Shown here: positions 23,478 to 34,511 of the stretch, in pieces
How the letters are laid out: every line of letters starts with the position of its first letter
Position numbering within the stretch: the first letter of the stretch is position 1
Assembly (NCBI GenBank): GCA_025890175.1
Contig: JANPYM010000022.1
Coordinates: forward strand, 250,575 to 314,574
Length of the DNA stretch: 64,000 nt
DNA from: Ciborinia camelliae
Lineage: Eukaryota > Ascomycota > Leotiomycetes > Helotiales > Sclerotiniaceae
Direction of reading: 5' to 3'
Position numbers and translations under genes: made by a program
The notes under the pieces: generated by a model
Databases searched by the model: none
The model's input: only the letters and a program-made list of their open reading frames with translations
What the model was told of the DNA's origin: nothing

Positions 23478-25246
23478 CTATGTAGTGGTTGCTGGCGTTG
23501 AAGACTTTGCGAGGTTACTTCTTTGACGTAGATAAGGTCCCCATTTGAACAGAACCCAGGGGATTGGCATCAGAGCCACCGAAACAAAGCCAAAAGTACT
23601 TGTAGCCCATCCCACATGGAGGTGAGAGTACACTGTTAGATGATTTTTAGTAACTTTATCCCAAAATATAAGACATCTAAATACTTACTTGGTGTGATAA
23701 ACAAAGGGAATACTGCAGCAAGAACATATCTTAGAAGTGATGTTGCTGCTATTGCTGAAGCACCCATCAAGGCTTCATATACGTCAAGAAGATATAGTAA
23801 TCCGCTCATCTGAGGTATCGTCAGTTGACTCGCTGTAGTTGAAAAAGGTAATAATACTCACAAACACACATAGATTGCCCCATGCAATGAAGACAGATGC
23901 GATCACGGAACTGATCCAGTGAATGTCAGATTTGGCGGTCCATGCAAACCAGAACAATCCGATTGGCAATCCAAAACCGCCGAGCATTGCGGAGTGTAAG
24001 CGATATTCCGGCGGCACTAGGCCGTCGTTCCATCTGGATTTTCTTGAAGCGTGATGTTTTTGATACCAGAGGCGATCTACTAAAATCACAGTAATGCTAG
24101 CCCCAATACTGCCAATAGCAAATGGAATGAATGTAAGTCCAGTTTGCTGCGTGTTGAAGCCATAGACAGTAGTATAGACGAATGGGAAGGCAGCAAAGAA
24201 GGAATATAAAACCGCAAAGTTGAAGCCAATATAAAAAGACCATGCAATAACGATTGGTTCTGTATAAAGCATATGCAATGGCCGGAACAAGGTAATATAA
24301 AAAATGAATTTCAAAGCAACAATACCAGATGGCCCCGGTGCCGCTTTGATACCATGCTTTTTGGCGTTTCGTTCCAGAATAGTCTTCTTGTAGGTTTCTT
24401 TCATGCCGAGAGCCGCCGCAAGAGAAACGAAGGCAAAGAGAAGAATGATCCATTCTGTCCAACGCCAACCCTTCTTTGGGACTGCAAAACCGCCGATCAA
24501 AGGTCTACTCCGACGTCAGACGAGTATTTAAAGCTTAGGTTTCAACTTACCCAAGTGCAGGACCTAAGTATGGACACAGCGCAAAGAGTGTAGCAGTTAC
24601 AGCTCTAGACTCTGGCTTCCAGAGATCTGCATTGGTACCTGCTCCAACAACAAGTGGTGGGCTGCCAAAGATACCAGCAAGCAAACGACATGCAACTAGC
24701 CCCCCAAATGTCTGCGAAGCTCCTGCGCCAACAATAAATAAAGCAAACAGAGGAAGAGATATCATATATGTTGATGTTCTACCAAACTTTTCGCTAAGAG
24801 GTGCTGCGAGAACCGGTCCGAAACCTAGCCCGAGCAAGAAAAGACAGAAGGGAAGTAGAGCGGCTGTTTCTGAGACGTTAAAAACTCGCATTATTTCCGG
24901 CACCGCTGGCGTGTAGATAGATGATGCAAATGTCCTGCGAAGACACATTAGATGAGAAGGGTTAAGAGAGTTTGCAGAAACTTGTTAAAACTTACACGGT
25001 CAGGCCAAACATTCCGATGAGAACTGTATGATAGACTCTCTTGGTCATAGACCAATTATATGGGTTTTTATCATCTTCATCCCAATTGACAACGACAGTC
25101 GGTGGTTCTTCAAGCTCTTTGCCTGGAAGTTTGCTTCCATCATTGGACTCTATACTTTCGCTGCCAGGAAGTTTCGAGGTATCTTCATGATCTAGCTCAC
25201 TACTTCCACTCTTGCTATCCGGTTTGCTCTCTTGAGCTGTTGTCAT
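23478..25246 (-). CDS. MFS multidrug/polyamine-type transporter (DHA1)
   Basis: Predicted plasma-membrane H+ antiporter of the 12-helix DHA1 branch, the usual efflux type in secondary-metabolite clusters. Five exons (24996-25246, 24551-24934, 23862-24504, 23689-23809, 23478-23632) splice in frame to 517 residues. Features: a ~65-residue acidic N-terminus ending in NWDEDDKNPYNWSMTKR, the family's DPENPxNW box; FASSIYTPAVPEIM after TM1; motif A-like PLSEKFGRTSTYM; CRLLAGIFGSPPLVVGAG; and WRWTEWIILLFAF. A central loop holds YKKTILERNAKKHG. The last two exons supply a final helix pair and the tail GPYLRQRSNLAKSS. No inactivating change seen. It lies between repeat copies B and C, next to the HR-PKS relic, which suggests a former export role. 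The substrate is unknown. Confidence 0.92.
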
Positions 25247-26566
25247 TATGATGATAGAATCTGCAACGTCTAATTTCTCTGAATCTAAATGTAAATAGAA
25301 GAAGACTGGGCTCGTCTTTGAATGAGTTTGACAAGCGATTTTGGTATGGCTGCAGAAGAAACTATGAAGACGAAATTTTGGTAATTTTCATAGTTTGAAA
25401 TCATCAAAAATTGAAGATTGATGATCCAGCTCGGAATCATTTCGTCTCCCCAAAATTCAATCTCTTCGACGGGCCAAACGGCACATAATCCCCGTATTCG
25501 TATGTGATATTTGGTTATCCTTTGATCGTGGCATGCAATGTTTGGGTTATTGGATATTACGCAGCAAAATACTGCGATAGACCCACTGAAATGACACAGT
25601 AAGATTTTGTGTGTACGGCGCAGTAAATCATCCGAACGGCGTGACATGCGGTAGCTTTTAGAATCAAGTAAGCTAATATGCTTGCCTTCATCCGGTTCTT
25701 GAAAACAAACTAGGGTATTCATACTAGCTGCCCTCGTATGAGGACGAATACCTGGATATAACTCTGGATATAATTCTCGAGTAGTATTGTACGTAAATCT
25801 CAGAAAGATGTTGCAAACGAAGTGCCTTGGTGCCGGAACTCTCTAGCGTAAAGTAAGCTTCCACACAAAAATTAACAGCCGGTGCTTTAGTGCCGGCACT
25901 TCCTACTGTCACACGCGTCACAGCGGCTTATGGGAATGGCTTCATGTATCAGCAATCAGATAAAAGAACTATGCTGAAAAGGAAAGGATCCTCTTCAAGA
26001 GATCGCCACCTTATCAAGTAGGTGTTCACGTGACTAGCTATATGGCATCCACTAGCCAAGGGCCTAGGCATGACAGGGACATAGCTTTGATCTTATCTAT
26101 TTTCACTTGATTTAAATCAAAATTGATAAAGTTGAGTATCTTGGGTTGAAGTTGGTAGTGTAAGTAAGCCTCTACACAAAATAACAGCCGGCATAAAAAT
26201 GAGCCGGAGCTAGCTGTAGGGTTCGCTTGAGGTTGACTACGGAGAGACTAATGCTGTGCCTCCTGCACTCCTGCCTGAAATTTTAGACGCATGCAGCGAG
26301 TTCAGGTTCGGTACCGAACATTAATAAAACATTTGCCGCCCTGGTTAGCGTTCGCAAGAAAGGCTGTAAGGAGAATTTTTTTACATCTCCAGCTAGCTTG
26401 GGACAATATGCTCGATCTGGGGTACAACAATATCATAGGACTTTTGGGGGAAGGGGAGAGAGGGTGCAGTGGCTAATCGAAAGAGTCGAAACTTCTGTGC
26501 AAAAGCTACTCACGAATTTCGAAAATTGAAGAAACATTGGATTATGTTAATGTTTTCATTTGAATA
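25247..26566. other. Intergenic, promoter of DHA1 gene and repeats
   Basis: A 145-codon minus frame at 25285-25722 lies in the transporter's 5' region and has no family signature. Direct repeats containing ACACAAAA(A)TTAACAGCCGG occur at ~25853-25883 and ~26165-26194, bracketing repeat copy C. No supported gene. Confidence 0.45.
25956..26074 (+). repeat. Dispersed hairpin repeat, copy C
   Basis: Direct repeat of copy B: TCAGATAAAAGAACTATGC, then AAAAGGAAAGGATCCTCTTC, AAGAGATCGCCACC, TTCACGTGACTAG and GGGCCTAGGCATGAC. A ~30-bp direct repeat (core AACAGCCGG) lies on each side, ~310 bp apart, which could mark an element's ends. Confidence 0.75.
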
Positions 26567-27090
26567 TTACCGAAACCATGGATCAAAATGATGGAAACCA
26601 TTGTAAAGTTTGGTAACCGTTGGGAAATCAGGGTTTTGCCATAATAGCTCGGAGGCTAGGCACCTTTCGCGATCCAGTTTATCTTTTTGGTATTCATGTC
26701 TTGCGAAGATGATCTGTTCATTGTAGATCCCGGGTCAGTGAAGTTTCATTTTCTCTCTGATGAATCGTGGCCCGTTGTCTAATTCTTCTGGAAACAAGCA
26801 CGGGTGCATTATTGAATCAACAAAGAGCTTACTAAAAGTCATGAACGGATGAAATCTTCGGTAGATGACTTTACTTACTCGGTCTGAAGTGGATGTGCTG
26901 ATTATTCTTGAAGTGACGCATATTACGACGGATTGTGTGCGGCGTGTAAAATTCGATGCACTGGGAGTGTGATAACACTGTTAGTGGTGGAGATGTGACG
27001 GAGATTTACGAACCTGTTTGTCATCATGTGCATCCCATTCGATTTCGACTCCTCCCATACTGGCGGCATATAGCCTTACTCAAAAAATGA
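26567..27090 (-). pseudogene. Unknown protein gene with in-frame stop
   Basis: Minus-strand sequence reads like spliced coding DNA. SMGGVEIEWDAHDDKQ joins through a 57-nt GT...AG intron to CIEFYTPHTIRRNMRHFKNN. Further on, EELDNGPRFIREKMKLH is followed by a TGA (26735-26737) and the same frame continues as PGIYNEQIIFARHEYQKDKL to NPDFPTVTKLYNGFHHFDPW and TAA at 26567-26569. The link between the second and third pieces was not resolved. One stop inside a long coherent frame suggests recent loss; a C-to-T change of CGA would explain it. I do not recognise the family. Position between repeat C and the PKS relic suggests it belonged to the same block. Confidence 0.4.
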
Positions 27091-27425
27091 GAATCTCCTG
27101 CGCTGCAGTTCCCCTTCAAATTAGCACTACCGGGCGAAATTATGAAGTTGACGGTCCGCTCGCTTGCCTTTTAAGGATAGACATAGAAGTACTATATATA
27201 TCTAGGCTGTTTTAGAATCCTTCTCTTATGAGGAGCTAGATTTTTTTAGGTTTAATCAACTAGTTTGTTCCAAGCTTCTGCGTCTTTACCTCCTACTTAC
27301 GTTTTACTTGGTTATCACTTGCCATTGCTGAAAGAAGTATGCATATAATAGTCCCTGGCAGATGAAATTGTCAGGACTGAGCTCCTCAACTGACGACAAT
27401 CGTATCTTAGAGTGCAGTAGACATA

Positions 27426-30400
27426 ATGGCTCCTTCACAAGCACCAGCAGAGCCCATTGCACTTGTTGGCATGAGTGAGTAATACCCCTCCCTTAGGTAG
27501 TAAAAAGTGTTTAACATCTATGGTAGGCTGTCGACTACCCGGTGATGCCTTCAACACCTCGGAACTTTGGGATCCCCTGGCCCATGGAAGGTCGGGTCTG
27601 AGAGACATTCCCAAATCACGCTTCAATGTGGACGCTTTTTACCATCCAGAGTCTAATAAGGCGGGCACTATTAGTGCAAAGGGTGGAGACTTCTTGGAAG
27701 AAGACGTTCGATTATTTGATAATGCTTTTTTGGTATCAACAACTTAGAAGCGAAATACATGGATCCTCAGCAAAGACAGCTACTAGAGGTTGCCTATGAA
27801 TGCTTTGAGAGTGCTGGCATTACACTCGAAGATGCACCAGGGGCAAATATTGGATCTTACGTTGCAAAATTCACCACCGGTTTCGTAAATATCCAAGCAA
27901 AGGATCCAGACTTATACCATAGATATAATGCAACAGGCTTTGGACCTACGATTCTGGCTAATCAAATCGGCCATACATTTGCTGGCCACCAGCCCCTCCT
28001 TATAGGGTCTGTAAAGCCGAATTTGTGTCATGGCGGAGTTGTTAGTGGCATCACTAGCATTATAAAAGCAACTCTTGCTCTTGAACACGAAATTATTCCT
28101 CCCACAATTGGCATTCGGGACTTGAATCCGCAGCTCAAATTCAAAAAGCGCAATATCAGAGTTGTTATGACCTCCGAATTATGGCCTGCGGCCGCAACTG
28201 AAGGGATAAGTGTAAACTCTTTTGGTTACGGTGGAGCAAATGCACATGCCATCATTGATTCTGCAAGGGTGCATATACCTCAAGATCACCAAAGAATCTG
28301 CAACAATAATGCAGAAGTACAAAAAACACGATCTTCTTGGATCCAAAGTTTCTGGAACACCTGGGAGAGCTTTCTGGTGGTGCAATACTTTGAAGCTATA
28401 AGAAGTGCCATGGGCCCAAGACCACAAATTAGGACAGACTATAGTATTTCCAGCCACGGCTTACCTTGAAATGGCTATTGAAGGACTATTTCAAGCGCAT
28501 GATTACCTAACAGAGGGTAAAATAACATTGAAGCAGGTTCATTTGCTTAATCTACTCGTTCTGGAAGCCGAGGGAGACGGAGTAGAATTGACTATACAGC
28601 TGGAACCAGCCAGGCTTTCAAGTGCTACAACCTCTGAAATATGGTGGCGATTTGAAATTTGTTCGCGGGCTGCGAATGTTTTGACTGTGCATGCCAATGG
28701 CCTGATAGCCGCGTAGGGCTCGGATATCTCTTCCACTCAGAGCTCATTTTCTTATGCTGAGTACAGCATGGAGGAACAAAGTACCAAAACTTGGTACAAC
28801 AAACTAGCAAAAGAAGGGTCATGTTTCGGTCCTGAATTTCACTCTCTGGTCGAGATCAAGACAGATCGTGGCAAAAGACATCCTGGTGTTCTCGCAAAGA
28901 CCACATACCGTCAAGGAAGCGGTTCGGGCGCATATCTCGAGTCCGATTACGTTATAAATCCTGTAACAATCGACGTGATGTTACAAGCAGCAATTGTTGG
29001 TTCCGCGGCTGGAATAGTTCATGATTTTAAAGGCAAGATTCCAGTCATGCTCAGCGAATTTGATGTATTCCCCGGCAAGATAACGAATGCTTCAGAGATT
29101 TGCAATATCGAAACTAGATGCAGAAAAGTCGGTTTCGAATCCGTGCTACTTTCAGGAGAGCTGCAGAGCCCCGATGGAAAACTCTTAGCTCGCATGAAGG
29201 ATGTTCGTGTAATTCCTTACAAAGAGCAAACATTACAAAATTCGACCGAGCGAAACCCGTGTCTTCGGATTCTGTGGAAGCCAAGTATCTCAACATTGAC
29301 AAGCGAAAATTCCCATGTTTTCACTAGTTATTTGGAGCAATTTAAAGGCTTTCTTCCTTCTCAAGTCAAAGGTAACGACATGGCATCCTTGACCGGTGCC
29401 ATAGATCTCGTCACTCACAGCAATGAGCGAGCGAAGATTTTGGAGTTGAGCCACGACGAAAGTAATCAACTGGGACAGTCAATGATTGTAGCAGGAATTG
29501 GTGGTAACCAAAAACGTTTCGATTCGTATATGAGAGCTACAATCATGACTGACGGGAGTATCACGAGCGACACCAAAAAGCTCAAGCCAGAGCACGTTTT
29601 CAATCTTGTGGTTGTCTCATCTGTAGGTATTTTGACTCTCCAGATTTTTCTCGCTGACGTTTTTGTTATAGCAAGTATCGACGAGCTTGGCTTTGAATCA
29701 CTTCGATGATCTCAAACAGTACTTTGCTCCAAACACAGTCTTTGCCTTCGCAAGTGATTCAACGACATCTCTGTCGCTCAATCAAAATCAGTTCTCTTTG
29801 CTCTCTGCACATTCGAATGATCCGAATGATTCGAAAACTACAATCACAATTGCACGTCCCATATCAACCTCATTTGAACGGAATATATCCCCAGATGGAT
29901 CTAAACTCATTCTGGTCTGCCCGAATGCTACACTTTCATTTTCACCCTTGAACCACGCAATAATCAAATCAACTATCCGAGTATCTCAAAATTCCCGTTC
30001 AGCTGCTTCGTTTAGAAGAAGTTTCCAACGATACGCTCCCCCCACACTCAATGGTCGTCTCAACCCTCGAACTCGAATCTCCACTTCTAAGCAATATGAC
30101 CTCCATTCAACTCGAGCACCTAACGATTATCTCAGAAAATGCGGCCTTTATTCTTTGGTTGACAGGCGGCTCTCTCTACAACGCTTCAAATCCAAGTTAT
30201 GCTGTCGTACTTGGTCTTTCCCGTTCGCTGATGCTGGAGCGTCCGTCGCTCAAAATCCCCGTATATGATATTGATCTTGCAACACCTCGGTCCCAACAAA
30301 GACTTCAGACACGCACAAGATAAGGAGGTTGCACTCATCCCGCTTCAGGAAGCAGGGTCTTGTAAGTTAGCGATGAAACATGTTCGAAACATTAATACAC

Positions 30401-31409
30401 TGCGCTTTCAGCAGATTGAAAAAGAGGAACCGCTTTCAAGAGGATATGTCGAGGTGCAGGTCAGAGCTATGGGGATCAATGCTAAAGAAAGGAATTTTGT
30501 AGACACCCCTATCATCATAGAAGAACACTGATAAAGAAATCACAGGACTATGATGTTCTATCCGACAAAGTCGATCTTCAAAATGGGACATGCTCTCTCG
30601 AGTTCAGTGGTATAATAAGAGCCACAAACTCGCAAGCAACATCATTCCTGCCCGGGGACTGTGTCTCCGTTCTGGCTCCAAACTATGGGGGAACGCGTTT
30701 GGCCCATCTCCGTAGTATCGGCCTCCCTGGCATTTCGCTCGGTCTGGGCATGGTGTCCGAGGTGGGATTTTTGCACGAGAGGCCGGACACGGAGGCGGTG
30801 CTTTTGAGAAAAGGATTGCATCCGCTTACCGAGGATGAATTCTTGCAGGTGATTGACGGGGCTATCAACTCCTTGAAAACGGCCGACGAGTCGGAGGATA
30901 CAGCGTGGGGGAAAAAGCATCATATGGACGGTCACATATTGACCGGGCTCGAACTCCAAGGCTTTCAAAAACATCGCGACATGGGCTTTGTTAGAGGAGT
31001 TGTGGTGCTCGAGGACCCTCGTTTCACCTACATGGCAGGTGCATTTGCAGCCTCGGGACCCACTAGCAACAATGCAGATACTGCTGATGGAAGCAATTTT
31101 CCTCGAGCTGTCGCTGCAGCTTTGGCGATGAACGACAATGACTCGCTGCCGAGTGAAGAGTTGACGGAAGCGATTGCAAACGTGGTAATATCTCGAATCT
31201 CAACATTACTGTTGGTTCCTGCAGCGCAACTGCAAACGACGACGCTTCTTTCGGACTTTGGGATGGAGAGCATGCTTGCGGCGGAGTTTCGATCGGATAT
31301 GTTTAGAGCGTTTAGAGTCGATGTTCCCTTTGCCATTCTCATGGCTCAAGGCACTCAGATACAGAGTATAGCAGAACTCGTGGGCCAGAGTTTGCTCGAG
31401 CAGAGGTGA
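27426..31409 (+). pseudogene. Highly reducing polyketide synthase relic, internally deleted
   Basis: Collinear pieces of an iterative type I HR-PKS. Start 27426, 52-nt intron (27475-27526), then the ketosynthase opening SCRLPGDAFNTSELWD. A six-T run at 27726-27731 lacks one base, shifting the frame before LEAKYMDPQQRQLLEVAYE. The KS jumps from TGFGPTILANQIGHTF straight to LLIGSVKPNLCHGGVVSG, so the active-site Cys and first His segment are gone. The acyltransferase is absent. The dehydratase follows in another frame with HKLGQTIVFPATAYLEMA; a TAG (28714-28716) interrupts it before GPEFHSLVEI and the second half PVTIDVMLQAA. A remnant methyltransferase linker (AIDLVTHSNERAKILEL), a 47-nt intron near 29623-29669, and a structural-KR piece (ILWLTGGSLYNASNPSYAVV) precede an ER start (MGINAKERN). 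It then joins the end of the KR and an ACP with GMESML (attachment Ser at ~31268). Cannot make a working enzyme. Confidence 0.85.
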
Positions 31410-31997
31410 GGTGTGGGACTCGTGGGCTTTCTTAAGCGATTGGATTTCATATTACAATAGCAATGCAGGTAATAGAAGGTATATATCTCCATGGTTATCA
31501 ATATTTCTCGGTACATTGTGTATTATAGGTTATTGTCCTTTACATCCCGTACCTTTTCATGCGCAATGATTGCTACTTGGTAACACATCAATCAAAGTCT
31601 CGCCCACAACGCTGTATTAATACGGCTTTCTCGCGCTCCCGAGTACGAGTACAACTGTCAAAACCCCCAAGAAAATATTCTTTAAAGTGATGGCAGCTTA
31701 TTACTCTCTATCGAGTGTCAGATCCCAGACTTGACTAGATAACAAAATAATGACTTTGAATCGTAGCTTGATGTTGTCCTCCTTTAGTATCCTCCCATGC
31801 TATATAGTATCGATCAAATATCCCAAACGCAACGCAGAGAACATTATGCACATCCTGGAGTCATGCTAAAGCCGATGGCCCGTTCTGGGCTGCAGGAATG
31901 ACTGGAGTAAGTTGTTGTCGTATTGGAACTTGACGGCTCAAAAGTTCCTTACTGCAAACATCGATTCCGTGGACGTGTTGTTGCCGCCCGATTTAAC
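31410..31997. other. Spacer right of PKS relic
   Basis: No gene or strong repeat seen. Confidence 0.4.
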
Positions 31998-32480
31998 TTA
32001 ATTTGACTTCGATTCGAGACATGTTACACCCGATGGATTTTCGAATGATTTTTCCTGCGGACTTGGCAGGCTGCTGGTGGGAGATTCGAGGAATGGGGCG
32101 GAACGACCTGAGAAAGCAGAAGATATCGTCCTGGCGATACTTGAAAAAGAACCCGAGCTGGAGGCATAAGAAGTCCGTGGACTACGAGATGAAGTTGTTG
32201 ATGATCCGGCCGAATCCCGCGAAGACATTTGAGTGGATGGAAAACGCAAAATTTAGATACCTGGCAAAATGCTGGAGGAAGAATTTGAGTCTGGTAATAC
32301 TTGGCTCGACATCGCAGCAACATCGTCAACCTTGCAACTAGCTGGGTCGGATGGTTTCAGCAAACATTCGATTTCCTCATCCAATAGACAGATACCGTCG
32401 CAAAGTGTTGACGGGAGCATCCTTGACATCAAGTACAGAGCACCAAGGTCTTCAAGTGTGCGTTGAGATTCGTTGGCCAC
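31998..32480 (-). pseudogene. Possible gene relic, Ser-rich, one in-frame stop
   Basis: A single minus frame is open from 32480 to 31998 except for TAA at 32262-32264 or adjacent (after SSILPGI). The first part (TLEDLGALYLMSRMLPSTL, DGICLLDEEIECLLK) is protein-like; the second is Ser-rich (SSGSFSSIARTISSAFSG). It opens at a GTG with a stop just upstream, so no valid start is present. Overlapping plus-strand frames exist. No family recognised. Treated as a probable relic at the edge of the accessory block. Confidence 0.28.
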
Positions 32481-33745
32481 CGAGCTTCAGTCATGTTTGA
32501 TTATGGATGTTATAGTAAAGAATCATCATTATCATGTAGATAAAAAAAAATCGGCAAATACCTGAAATAGCATGATTTTGAACTTTGATACCCCAATTAA
32601 CATAGAAACTTTCCTTTTCGACCTCAAATAGCATATGTTATTTCAGTCTTTTTTTATTATACTATCACATTTTCAGATATGCAACAAATTATTTTGGAAG
32701 CAGTGGGAGCGGCACGTGTAGGTAGAAGGTAGGCCTTATATATAAGCCCTGCCGAATCTTATAATACGTATGAAATCGTTTTAATCTAGTACAGAACCCC
32801 AACGCCACTTTCAATTATAATATAAATTAGACCAATCGAAAGCCCTTGAAATGGTCTATCTTTTAAAATATTTATTGTTTATTAAATAAGTTCTGGTGTC
32901 GAGCTAGATTGGGCTAAATAAAAGATGAAGGTTATACAGGGGTGATTTTAACTTTCATTTCCGGTGTGAGATGGGTCTGATGGGATGAGTGGGAAGAGAA
33001 CATTGGAGAGAAGAGCTTTGATGGATCCACAATCATGCCCATGTCCATATCCATATTCATACCCATGCTTATGCAACAATGCCAGCACAGCACTAGAGGA
33101 ACGTCCCGAGACCAACATATTGATTGAAGTTTCAACTCGAGGAAAGAAGATTATTGCAAACCTTTTTTCCTTTCTTTTGCTTAGAGGCCACCACGACCAC
33201 CACGACCACCACGACCACGCCCACCACCACTCTTCTTCAATGATCATGTCTTTCCCCTAACCTCCTCAAATCCCATCGTGACTCCACTCGGAATTCTCAC
33301 CGTCGGGAATCACAATAGAACCATTCATTATATTCTTCTGGTCCTGACTGAGAGGGAACATTCAATACATTCAATCTTTGAACTTTCGAATGACTTGGTA
33401 GAATGAAGCAGGGAGGCTACCGAGCTTAAGATTTACCTACACCTGTATCTGCCTTACCTACTACTACCTACCTAGATACCTACGGAACATTACCTCGCGA
33501 TTTAATCGACTGATGTACTTCGGACGTTACCAACGCGTATCGATATCCTAATTGAAGAATTTACGACAGTACATCAAGTGAAACACATCATCTCCTCTTT
33601 AAATTCGTACATCTCAATTCCAGTCCATTCAAAGTCTCGAGCAGCTAATTGACCCAATCTTCGAGTTGCGCATTGACGGCTACCCGCATCTTCTCCATTT
33701 ATGTGTACTCGGTCATAGACCGACTCACCCATTCCCTATTTCTTA
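32481..33745. other. Intergenic, right edge of accessory block
   Basis: Holds one copy of the AT-rich dispersed repeat (32553-32645) and CCACGA repeats (33189-33232). TACCTACCTAGATACC-type motifs occur at 33430-33485. No supported gene. Confidence 0.5.
32553..32645 (+). repeat. AT-rich dispersed repeat, distal copy
   Basis: CAAATACCTGAAATAGCATG followed by ATTTTGAACTTTGATACCCC and CTCAAATAGCATATG closely matches the units at 21528-21832. The two occurrences lie ~11 kb apart, within the accessory block and near its right edge. Confidence 0.75.
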
Positions 33746-34174
33746 AACGCGCCACCACGAAATCTGCAATTGCATCATCCATCGTGCGAGCATGATATCT
33801 TCAATCCCATCGAGACATTCTCTAAGTTCTCCTCCTCCCTCTCGCCAATTTTTAGACATTCCTTCATCATCAAGAAGTGGTAATTCAGCTTGCGATTCAA
33901 GTTCAAGAGGTACCATCCTCAAGATACCGAGGCGAAAAACATCCATGCACCCAAGCTTATAATTCTCGACCTTTGAGAGTACATGAACTATCAAGCTTCT
34001 AGACTCCTTTTGAATCTTCAAAATTAAAGGATCAAAAACTTCTGGTTTTGAAGACAAGAAAAGATCTGGGTCTTTATGTTCTGGCTTTATTGTTTTGGCT
34101 TGGGTTCGTGATAGTTGAAGTGGTTTGGTTTGGTTTAGTTTAACTTGCCCAGCCTTCTTTTTTTTTACCTCTCT
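33746..34174 (-). CDS. Possible unknown protein or 3' exon (antisense to 5' region of next gene)
   Basis: A minus frame is open for ~140 codons from 34174 to TAA at 33743-33748. The amino-acid makeup looks genuine (KPEHKDPDLFLSSKPEVFDP, LILKIQKESRSLIVHVLSKV, EDIMLARWMMQLQISWW), with few low-complexity residues. The first in-frame ATG is deep inside (MDVFRLG), so a 5' exon would be required, and I found no clear one before the divergent gene's 5' region. It might be the last exon of an unannotated gene or a relic. The overlapping plus frame starting at 33793 is Ser/Pro-rich and less convincing. No family recognised. Confidence 0.35.
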
Positions 34175-34511
34175 CGTTTAAAAATAGCTCACCATTCGTC
34201 CAACCTCTTAATATCTAACCATACCGAAAAACTACCTTTGATCATCTTTCGACTTTTGAAATTCACTTTCCCGACTTTCAACTTCAGACCTCCCTTCTCA
34301 TCCACCTTGGGAGGTACATTGTGTCGACCTTCTCCCATCTTCCATCTTCAGATCTCACCCTTGACAACCCTAACAATTTACAACGACAACGACAAACCCC
34401 TCCATAAACCTAACACCATCCCCATACTACTCTCTGCTGTCCTCCTTTCAACCTTGCCCTTCTTTACACAGGCAACGTTTCTCTAGTCTACCCGTTCTCG
34501 GGCATTCCTTT

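Noticed and set aside
25285..25722. 145-codon minus frame upstream of the DHA1 gene
   Set aside because: No coherent motifs; the position suits a promoter/5' region.
33793..33960. Plus-strand Ser/Pro-rich frame starting MISSIPSRHS as first exon of the 34.5-kb gene
   Set aside because: Would need a ~600-nt intron with weak sites; cannot be supported by eye.
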